Assembly (NCBI RefSeq): GCF_000423285.1
Contig: NZ_AUHR01000011.1
Coordinates: 56,857 to 120,856, forward strand
Source: Laribacter hongkongensis DSM 14985
Lineage (GTDB): Bacteria; Pseudomonadota; Gammaproteobacteria; Burkholderiales; Aquaspirillaceae
Reading direction: 5' to 3'
Length of the DNA stretch: 64,000 nucleotides
Part shown: positions 57,222 to 64,000 of the stretch, one piece after another
How the letters are laid out: the number at the start of each line of letters is the position of its first letter
Numbering within the stretch: the first letter of the stretch is position 1
Translations under genes and position numbers: made by a program
Notes under the pieces: model-generated
Databases searched by the model: none
What the model saw: only the letters and a program-made list of their open reading frames with translations
Told to the model about the DNA's origin: nothing

Positions 57222-58709
57222 TCAGGCGTGGCCCTCCGGCAGCACCGGTGTGTCGGCGTCATCGGCTCCGGCCTTTTCCTTCCAGCCGGCGGGAATGCTC
57301 TTGCCCGGCTTCACGCCCAGTTCACGCAGGCGCTCGGTCTGGCGCACCAGGTTGCCGCGACCGCTGGAAAGCTTGTTGCAGGCACCGTCGAAAGCCTGGC
57401 GGGTTTGCGTGAGATGGCGGCCGATGTCGTCCAGATCCCCGATGAAGCCGACAAACTTGTCGTACAGCGCACCGGCCTGGCGGGCGATTTCCTGCGCGTT
57501 GTGCGACTGCTGCGCCTGCCGCCACAGGTTGGCGATGGTGCGCAGGGTGGCCAGCAGGGTGGACGGGCTGACCAGCAGCACATTGCGGGCATAGGCATCG
57601 GCAAACAACTCGCGGTCTTCGGTGACGGCCAGCATGAAGGCCGGCTCGACCGGGATGAACAGCAGCACGAAATCCAGTGAACGCAGGTCATACAGCGTGT
57701 CGTAACGCTTGGCCGACAAACCCTTTACGTGGGCACGCACGGCATCGAGGTGCTGGCGCAGCGCCAGTTGCCGCGCGGCGTCCTCCTCGGCTTCGACGTA
57801 GCGGCTGTAAGCTGTCAGCGTCACCTTGCTGTCGATGACGATGTCGCGCCCTTCCGGCAGGTGCACCACCACGTCGGGCTGGTGGCGCTGGCCGTCTTCA
57901 CGGGTGAAGCTCGTCTGCACTTCGTATTCCTGCCCGCGGCGCAGGCCGGAGGATTCGAGCACGCTTTCCAGTACCACTTCGCCCCAGTTGCCCTGCTGCT
58001 TGTTGCTGCCCTTGAGGGCGCGGGTCAGGTTGACAGCGTCGTCGCTGATCTTGCGGTTGAGTTCTGCCAGACGCAGCACTTCCTGTTGCAGGGAAAAACG
58101 CTCCTTGGCTTCCTGGGCGTAACTGCTTTCCACCTTGCGGGTGAATTCGCCCAGCCGTTCGCGCAGGGGTTCGAGCACGGCGCCGAGGCTTTCGCGGTTC
58201 TGCTCGACAAAGCGGCGGGATTTTTCTTCCAGCAGTTCGTTGGCGACATTGCGGAACTGTACGGACAGCTGCTCGCGTGCTTCGCGCAGCAGGGCCAGTT
58301 TTTCTTCGCCCTGGGCGACTTCGGCCTGCAGGCGGGTTTCGGCCTGTGCGCACTGTGCCCGCAGTTCGGCAACCAGCTGCTGCGCCGCTTCCTGCTGGCC
58401 ACGGCTGTGTTGCAGGGCGGCTTCCAGCTCGGGCAGGCGCGCAGCCCGCTCCAGCAGTTGCGCCCGTTCACTGCGCAGGGCGTCCAGTTGTGCCAGCCAC
58501 GCTGACTGGCGCGCCTCGGCCTGCGCCAGTGCAGCCTGCTGTTCGGACAGCCGCTCCTGGGCGGTGCGCTGGCGTTCTTCCTGCTGTGCAAGGCTGGTCT
58601 GCCAGGCGCTTTCCCGCCGGGCCCACTGTCCGCGCCACCACAGCCAGGCCACGGCGACTCCGGCGGCCATGCCGGCCAGACAGGCCATGATGATCAGCAA
58701 TACATTCAT
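57222..58709 (-). CDS. rmuC: DNA recombination protein RmuC
   Basis: The 495-residue protein has one N-terminal helix (MNVLLIIMACLAGMAAGVAV), a long coiled coil (about 40-190), and the RmuC nuclease-like domain with NWGEVVLESVLESSGLRRGQ, DVVVHLPEGRDIVIDSKVTL and FVLLFIPVEPAFMLAV. It is thought to limit recombination of inverted repeats. Whether it acts on the inverted repeat pair near priA is not known. Confidence 0.94.
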   Translation of the reverse strand: MNVLLIIMACLAGMAAGVAVAWLWWRGQWARRESAWQTSLAQQEERQRTAQERLSEQQAALAQAEARQSAWLAQLDALRSERAQLLERAARLPELEAALQHSRGQQEAAQQLVAELRAQCAQAETRLQAEVAQGEEKLALLREAREQLSVQFRNVANELLEEKSRRFVEQNRESLGAVLEPLRERLGEFTRKVESSYAQEAKERFSLQQEVLRLAELNRKISDDAVNLTRALKGSNKQQGNWGEVVLESVLESSGLRRGQEYEVQTSFTREDGQRHQPDVVVHLPEGRDIVIDSKVTLTAYSRYVEAEEDAARQLALRQHLDAVRAHVKGLSAKRYDTLYDLRSLDFVLLFIPVEPAFMLAVTEDRELFADAYARNVLLVSPSTLLATLRTIANLWRQAQQSHNAQEIARQAGALYDKFVGFIGDLDDIGRHLTQTRQAFDGACNKLSSGRGNLVRQTERLRELGVKPGKSIPAGWKEKAGADDADTPVLPEGHA

Positions 58710-58766
58710 GTCGGCTTCCTGCTCGTCCCGGTTTACAAGGGACGCAAGGATAGCAAAAGTCGGGAA

Positions 58767-60989
58767 TCAGGCCGTGACCGGGTTGCGCCAGCGCACCAGC
58801 TCGGTCGCCGTTTGCGGTCTGGCAAAGAAAAAGCCTTGCAGGGAAGTGCAGCCCAGCGCCCGCAGCTGGTTGGCCTGCAACGAGGTTTCCACACCTTCGG
58901 CGACAATTTCCAGTGCCAGGCTGTGCCCCAGCGCGATGATGGAACGCACGATGGCCAGGTTGGCCGGATCGTCGAGCTGGCAGACGAACGAGCGGTCGAT
59001 TTTCAGCACCTGGACCGGATAACGGCACAGGTAACTCAGCGAGGAGTAGCCGGTACCGAAATCGTCGATCGCCAGCGAGACGCCCAGATCACGCAGGTCG
59101 GCCAGCCGTTCGGCGGCGCCATTACCGTCGTACAGGGCCCGTTCGGTGAGCTCGAGCTCCAGCCACTGCGGCGGCAGGCCGCTGGCCAGCAAGTGGCCTT
59201 GCAGGCGCTTGATGAAATTCGGTTCGAGGATTTCGCGGGCGGAGAGGTTGACGGCAACCCGGCACGGACAGCCGGCATCCAGCCAGATGCGCGCCTGGCG
59301 GCAGGCTTCGCCCAGCACCCAGTCCCCCAGCACGGCGATGTAGCCGCTTTCTTCGGCCACCGGAATGAAGCGGGCCGGCGAGATGGCGCCGTATTCCGGG
59401 TGTTTCCAGCGCAGGAGCGCCTCGACCTTGCCCAGGTGTCCGTTGTTGGCGTCGACCACCGGCTGGTAGAGCAGCCGCAGTTCGTGGCGCGGAATGGCCT
59501 GGCGCAGGGCAGTATCGACCAGCAGGGTTTCGTCGGCCTCCTGCGCCATGGAACGGTCAAAAAACACATGACCGTTCCGCCCTTGCCGTTTGGCGTGGTA
59601 CATGGCGGCATCGGCCAGCCGCAGCAGGTCACCGGCATGGTCGGCATGCTCGGGAAAACAGCTGATCCCGGCACTGGCCGACAGCATCACCGTACCGTGC
59701 TGCAATTCGTAGGGTTCACCCAGCCGGGCCAGCAGGGTCTGGGTCTGCCGGGCCAGCTCGGCGCCGGCAAGCGGCCCGCCGCGTACCAGCACGACAAATT
59801 CGTCTCCTCCCAGCCGGTAGACCTGATGCGAAGCGTCAGCAACCGCTTGCAGGCGACGGCCGGTTTCACGCAGCAGCTCGTCGCCGGCTTCGTGTCCCCA
59901 GCTGTCATTGATGCGCTTGAAAAAATCGAGGTCGATCAGGACCAGCGCCATCCATTCCGGCTCGTGGCGCACCTGTGCGTCAATGGCTGCCAGCAAGGCC
60001 CGGCGGTTGGCCAGCCCGGTCACGCTATCGTGATTGGCATCGTACTGCATGTGCGCGGCCTGCCGGCTCAGGGCCAGCATCTGGCGCCGGATCACCCAGC
60101 CGAGGGCGACGGCTACCAGACAAAAGGCGAGGGTCAGGCTGCCGGTGCGCCATACCGACAGCAGCCAAGCTTCGGTCAGCTCGGATTCGTCCACCGAAAC
60201 GGCCACCACCCACGGCAGCATGGTCAGCGGTTGGGTAACCACCTGGCGTTCGGTTCCGTCGTAAGGAGAACGCTGGTAGCTGACGCCACCTTCGATCATG
60301 CTGGCCGGCAGCGGATAGCGTCCAAGCGGGTTGTCACTGGCGGCATGCGGCTGTGGATAACGGGCCAGCAGCAGGCCGTCTTCACGCTGCATGACGGAAA
60401 TGGCGTAGCGGTGCGCGCCGGCAAGTTCGGCGTAATAGCGTTCCAGATAGTTGCTGAGGATCGAGGCTGACAGCACTGCCCGCAGGTTGCCCTCGCGGTC
60501 GCGGATGGCGATGCTGACCGGGATGATGCGTTTGCCGGTGGCCCGGCTGATCACCGGCAAGCCGACATAAAACTGCTGGTCACGCCGGGGCAGGTGGTAG
60601 CGGAAGTAATCCCGGTCTGCGAGCCGGACGCGCCTGAATGTCGGGTCGCTGGATGAGGCGGCAATGATGTCGCCGTCCGGGTTGGAAAGCACGAAGGTCG
60701 AGAGGGCTGCCGCCCCCTGGACTGTTTGCAGCAAGCGGTCAAGTTCGGCCGAGGGATGCAGCGGCTGGTCGGATTGCAGGCCGGGATCGTCGCGTACACT
60801 GAGCAGGGCCAGCCGGGCGTTGTCGAGCACCTGGCCCAGATGACTGGCCACCACGCGTGACACCATGGTCAGCTCGCGCGCGGATTCGGCATGAATCTGC
60901 TCCCGGCTTGCGACGATATTGGCCACGCCCACTCCGCACGCCAGCAGGACCAGTACCGCAATGGCGACAGACAAGGACAACAGACGCAT
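58767..60989 (-). CDS. membrane GGDEF-EAL cyclic di-GMP protein
   Basis: The 740-residue protein has TM1 (about 5-27), a periplasmic dCACHE sensor (about 35-270) and TM2 (about 280-300). A GGDEF domain with intact YRLGGDEFVVLV and an EAL domain with KVEALLRWKHPE and the loop DDFGTGYSSLSYL follow. Both catalytic sites look usable, so it could make or break cyclic di-GMP depending on the signal. GGAGAGG precedes the ATG. Confidence 0.93.
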   Translation of the reverse strand: MRLLSLSVAIAVLVLLACGVGVANIVASREQIHAESARELTMVSRVVASHLGQVLDNARLALLSVRDDPGLQSDQPLHPSAELDRLLQTVQGAAALSTFVLSNPDGDIIAASSSDPTFRRVRLADRDYFRYHLPRRDQQFYVGLPVISRATGKRIIPVSIAIRDREGNLRAVLSASILSNYLERYYAELAGAHRYAISVMQREDGLLLARYPQPHAASDNPLGRYPLPASMIEGGVSYQRSPYDGTERQVVTQPLTMLPWVVAVSVDESELTEAWLLSVWRTGSLTLAFCLVAVALGWVIRRQMLALSRQAAHMQYDANHDSVTGLANRRALLAAIDAQVRHEPEWMALVLIDLDFFKRINDSWGHEAGDELLRETGRRLQAVADASHQVYRLGGDEFVVLVRGGPLAGAELARQTQTLLARLGEPYELQHGTVMLSASAGISCFPEHADHAGDLLRLADAAMYHAKRQGRNGHVFFDRSMAQEADETLLVDTALRQAIPRHELRLLYQPVVDANNGHLGKVEALLRWKHPEYGAISPARFIPVAEESGYIAVLGDWVLGEACRQARIWLDAGCPCRVAVNLSAREILEPNFIKRLQGHLLASGLPPQWLELELTERALYDGNGAAERLADLRDLGVSLAIDDFGTGYSSLSYLCRYPVQVLKIDRSFVCQLDDPANLAIVRSIIALGHSLALEIVAEGVETSLQANQLRALGCTSLQGFFFARPQTATELVRWRNPVTA

Positions 60990-61235
60990 CCTCTCCAGCC
61001 CCTTTTGTATGCATTAGGAATTTTTCGACATTATCATTTGCGACTAATGCATACCAGCCGATTCTTGCATCCGCGTGCCGGCCAAGAAACGGCTCTTTAA
61101 GACCCGCTCCGGACAGCCACCGGAAACGCTGCGGCATAACCGGGGCAAATGCACTGGTGAAACAGGTGCTTGGCTGCGGCCAGCCCCGGGCAAAGCGTGT
61201 AGAATCGCGGTCATTTTTGAATCAGGACTGCCACA

Positions 61236-61802
61236 ATGAGCATCAAATCGGACAAGTGGATTCGCCGGATGGCGGCAGAGTACGACATGATCAGCCCCTT
61301 CGAGCCGGATCTGGTGCGTCAGGTCAACGGTGAAAAGGTCATCTCGTTCGGCACCTCCAGCTATGGCTACGACATTCGCTGCGCCGATGAATTCAAGGTA
61401 TTCACCAATATCAATTCGACCATGGTCGACCCGAAGAATTTCGACGAAAAATGCTTCGTCGACGTCAAGGGTGAGTACTGCATCATTCCGCCCAATTCGT
61501 TTGCACTGGCCCGCACGGTGGAATACTTCCGCATTCCCCGCAATGTGCTGACCGTCTGTCTGGGCAAATCCACCTATGCCCGCTGCGGCATCGTCGTCAA
61601 TGTCACGCCGTTCGAGCCGGAATGGGAAGGCTATGTGACGCTGGAGTTTTCCAACACCACACCGCTGCCCGCCAAGATTTACGCCAACGAAGGCGTGGCC
61701 CAGGTGCTGTTCTTTGAAAGCGACGAGGTCTGCGAAGTCTCGTACCGCGACCGTGGCGGCAAATACATGGGGCAGGTAGGTGTCACGCTGCCCCGCTCAT
61801 GA
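61236..61802 (+). CDS. dcd: dCTP deaminase
   Basis: The 188-residue enzyme converts dCTP to dUTP for thymidylate synthesis. The active-site segments [20 protein letters not shown] and [16 protein letters not shown] (catalytic Glu), and the C-terminal [10 protein letters not shown], are present. A strong terminator follows. Confidence 0.96.
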   Translation: MSIKSDKWIRRMAAEYDMISPFEPDLVRQVNGEKVISFGTSSYGYDIRCADEFKVFTNINSTMVDPKNFDEKCFVDVKGEYCIIPPNSFALARTVEYFRIPRNVLTVCLGKSTYARCGIVVNVTPFEPEWEGYVTLEFSNTTPLPAKIYANEGVAQVLFFESDEVCEVSYRDRGGKYMGQVGVTLPRS

Positions 61803-61900
61803 CAATGACGGCCATCCAGACTGATCGGGCTCGACTTCCGGAAAATATCGCCTAAGCTGAATTCACAGATGTCTGGTTTCTCCAGTTTGAACGGCGTTTC

Positions 61901-61938
61901 GAGCGTTGCAGTTCCCCTTGCTGCAACGCTCTTTTTTT
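61901..61938 (+). terminator. terminator after dcd
   Basis: GAGCGTTGCAG and CTGCAACGCTC pair over eleven bases and are followed by TTTTTTT. Confidence 0.93.
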
Positions 61939-61996
61939 GCCTGCACTTTGCCAAAGCCGGCATCATGGCCAGACGTTCTGCTCATGGATGCCTGTT

Positions 61997-63349
61997 ATGA
62001 CTGACTGCATGTGCTGGTCATCACTCCTCTCGCGCCGCCGCCTGAAGCTGGATAACGGAGTGGTCTGTGATGCCGGCGGTCCCCAGCTGGCACCTGACAA
62101 TACCTTGCGCAGCGAATTCCACGTCGACCATGACCGCGTGGTTTTTTCCAGTGCATTCCGGCGACTGGGACGCAAGACCCAGGTTCACCCGCTGGCCCAG
62201 CACGACCACACCCACAATCGCCTGACCCACAGCATCGAGGTGGCATCGGTCGGGCGCAGTCTTGGCAACCAGGTTGGTGCCGGGTTGATGGCACATGGCC
62301 GTCTGCCCGGTGGCAGCACCCCGTTTGACATCGGCACGGTCGTCCAGGTCGCCTGCCTGGCACACGACATTGGCAACCCTCCGTTCGGCCACACCGGCGA
62401 AGATGCCATGCGCCGCTGGTTCCGTGACCCTGCCCATAGCCGGTTTCTTGCTCCGCTGACTCCTGCCGAGCGGCAGGACATCCAGACCTACGAAGGCAAT
62501 GCACACGGATTGCGCATGGTAGCGACACTGGAAATGCATACCGGGCGCGGGGGCATGCGGCTGACGTGTGCATCGCTGGGCACCTTGGCCAAATATCCGT
62601 GGACCTCGGACGTGGACACGGTGCGTGGCAAATTCAATGTCTACCGCTCCGAACTGCCGTACTTCCGGCAGGTTGCCCAGGAACTGGGACTGATCCAGAC
62701 CGGAGAAAACACCTGGAGCCGCCATCCCTTGGTCTACCTGATGGAGGCTGCGGATGATCTGTGTTACGCCATTCTCGATCTGGAAGACGCGGTCGAAATC
62801 GGCATCATCGACAGCAGCGAGTTCGAAGAGTTGCTCACCGGGCTTGCCGACATCAGCCGGGCACGACAGATCAGCGATATCGGTCAGCGTTGCGCCATGC
62901 TGCGGGGAACGGTCATCGGTCTGGCCGTGCAGGAGCTGGCAGGCCGGTTTTTGCAATATGAACCGGCCTTGTTGCGAGGCGAGTTCCCGGCCAAGGACCT
63001 GATCGATGTATGTGCCGAACCCATACGGAGCACATTGAGTGCAGCCAAGAAACTGGCGGCCCAGCGGGTCTATCACCACCCGAGCAAGCTCGCCAAAGAG
63101 ATTGCCACTTATGCCTGTCTGGCGACCTTGCTGGATACCTTCGTACCTGCAGTCTGGAAAGCCTGCTTGCAGCCAGAGCGTCTGGACGGACGAGACAAAA
63201 TGCAGCTGGAGCTATTGCAACCGGCGTGGCATGGCATCACGACGCCTTATCAAGGCTACATGCAGGTGCTCGATTTTGTCGGCGGATTGACCGACAACCA
63301 TGCCGCGCGTCTGGCAAAAGAACTTTCGGGGTTCGGGTTGGCCGGATAG
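61997..63349 (+). CDS. deoxyguanosinetriphosphate triphosphohydrolase-like protein
   Basis: This protein of about 450 residues cleaves dNTPs to nucleosides and triphosphate, or acts as a broad dNTPase. HD-domain residues are in HNRLTHSIEVASVGRSLGNQ and LAHDIGNPPFGHTGEDAM, with the later metal Asp in LMEAADDLCYAI. Start choice is uncertain: ATGs at 61988, 61997 and 62009 are in frame, none with a clear ribosome site. The middle one is reported. Confidence 0.9.
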   Translation: MTDCMCWSSLLSRRRLKLDNGVVCDAGGPQLAPDNTLRSEFHVDHDRVVFSSAFRRLGRKTQVHPLAQHDHTHNRLTHSIEVASVGRSLGNQVGAGLMAHGRLPGGSTPFDIGTVVQVACLAHDIGNPPFGHTGEDAMRRWFRDPAHSRFLAPLTPAERQDIQTYEGNAHGLRMVATLEMHTGRGGMRLTCASLGTLAKYPWTSDVDTVRGKFNVYRSELPYFRQVAQELGLIQTGENTWSRHPLVYLMEAADDLCYAILDLEDAVEIGIIDSSEFEELLTGLADISRARQISDIGQRCAMLRGTVIGLAVQELAGRFLQYEPALLRGEFPAKDLIDVCAEPIRSTLSAAKKLAAQRVYHHPSKLAKEIATYACLATLLDTFVPAVWKACLQPERLDGRDKMQLELLQPAWHGITTPYQGYMQVLDFVGGLTDNHAARLAKELSGFGLAG

Positions 63350-63764
63350 ATGAGCCGCCGGGCAGCGGGCTGCTGTTTCGCCGGAGGAGTGATCTGCAGG
63401 AGGGGGAGCAGGTCAGCATCGCGTTTTTCACGCCGTCCCTGGCCAGCCTGACCCGCCCTGACATCCGCGAAGAGCGTCCACAAGCCAGTCGCCTGCCGGT
63501 ACCCGGATGCGGGGGGAAGAGCTGTCCGGCCCGTGGCTTCGCCCTGCTGGGCGCAGGACAGGTTGATCCCGGCTGTGTGCCTCCGGCACAGGCAACCACG
63601 TTGAGGTAATGACCGGCTAACCGGTCATCCGGGGAAAGAGGCCCCGGAGCGGAACCGTCCTGCGGATGCAGCAGAGAAGCTGGTCAGGATGAGCAAAGGT
63701 TCGGCCTGTTCCCGGACTCGATGCAGGCGGTCGTATACGCGTACGCGCGAGGACGGGCATGACA
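63350..63764. other. intergenic region before the rRNA terminator, no supported gene
   Basis: About 415 bases hold overlapping frames but no motif. The sequence ATGACCGGCTAACCGGTCAT (63608-63627) is a perfect hairpin without a T-run. Confidence 0.5.
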
Positions 63765-63797
63765 AAGCAAAGGCCCCCAGCGTGTGCTGGGGGCCTT
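63765..63797 (-). terminator. rRNA operon terminator
   Basis: AGGCCCCCAG and CTGGGGGCCT form a ten-pair stem, followed on the minus strand by TTGCTTTG. It is a few bases past the 5S gene. Confidence 0.85.
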
Positions 63798-63805
63798 GAT
63801 GGGGA

Positions 63806-63920
63806 GCCTGGCGGTGTCCTACTTTCGCACGGGTATCCGTACTATCATCGGCGCTAAGTGGTTTCACGGTCCTGTTCGGGATGGGAAGGGGTGGGACCCA
63901 CTCGCTATGGCCACCAGGCA
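63806..63920 (-). rRNA. rrf: 5S ribosomal RNA
   Basis: The minus strand begins TGCCTGGTGGCCATAGCGAG and ends CACCGCCAGGC. It contains the conserved CCATCCCGAACAGG loop and a closing stem of the two ends, about 115 nt. Confidence 0.96.
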
Positions 63921-64000
63921 TAAACTGTCGAGCCGTCGTGCTGCTTTCGCAACACGCCGCCTCATCAAACGGTCAAAGAAGTGACAGGTCAGATCGATCG
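63921..64000. other. spacer upstream of 5S rRNA
   Basis: This is the start of the 23S-5S spacer of an rRNA operon read on the minus strand. No 23S sequence is recognisable before the window ends. Confidence 0.6.

Noticed and set aside
63010..63609. A 199-codon frame overlapping the dNTPase gene and the following gap
   Set aside because: Two thirds lie inside the dNTPase gene in another frame, and the tail has no family resemblance.

Overview
The window looks like chromosomal DNA of a betaproteobacterium. The host genes are GC-rich and include hemE, priA, argB, a grxC-secB-gpsA run, mltA, dcd and a dgt-type dNTPase. The gene content (lld-type D-lactate operon, RcnR/RcnA, RfaH, many chemoreceptor and c-di-GMP-type proteins) fits a free-living member of the Neisseriales such as a Chromobacteriaceae species. 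The genus is an inference and cannot be proved from the sequence alone.

Left end (1-7,620): an accessory polysaccharide locus on the minus strand, visibly lower in GC than the rest. Reading 5' to 3' it has a TTGACA promoter, an ops element (GGCGGTAGCAT), a MarR-type EPS regulator, galE, manC, fcl, gmd and an ABC flippase-type exporter that runs off the window. The enzymes make UDP-galactose, GDP-mannose and GDP-L-fucose. Just upstream lies a broken rfaH paralogue truncated by a decayed IS5-family element. An intact rfaH sits at 11,740-12,234, so the ops element has a plausible partner. A tRNA-Phe gene marks the border with the core-like DNA.

7,700-16,000: an Lrp regulator, a POT peptide transporter, the divergent rcnR/rcnA nickel-cobalt efflux pair with two RcnR-type operators, rfaH, and an overlapping signalling pair (an HD-GYP-like protein and a PAS-HAMP receptor) in which both proteins lack expected active parts. 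16,000-35,500: mltA, a two-gene RND pump, hemE, priA bracketed by an inverted repeat pair, gabT-gabD, and a TetR-controlled RND-TolC efflux operon on the minus strand.

35,600-47,000: argB, a CBS protein, a HAD nucleotidase, a VanZ-like protein, a chemoreceptor, narK, dacB, the grxC-secB-SH3-gpsA group, and a Tpx-like protein without its cysteines. 47,000-53,650: a D-lactate utilisation operon (lldE-lldG-lldF-dld) with a divergent GntR regulator and a perfect LldR/PdhR-type palindrome. 53,600-64,000: a Kef-type antiporter, a CoA transferase, rmuC, a GGDEF-EAL protein, dcd, a dNTPase, and the 5S rRNA end of an rRNA operon on the minus strand.
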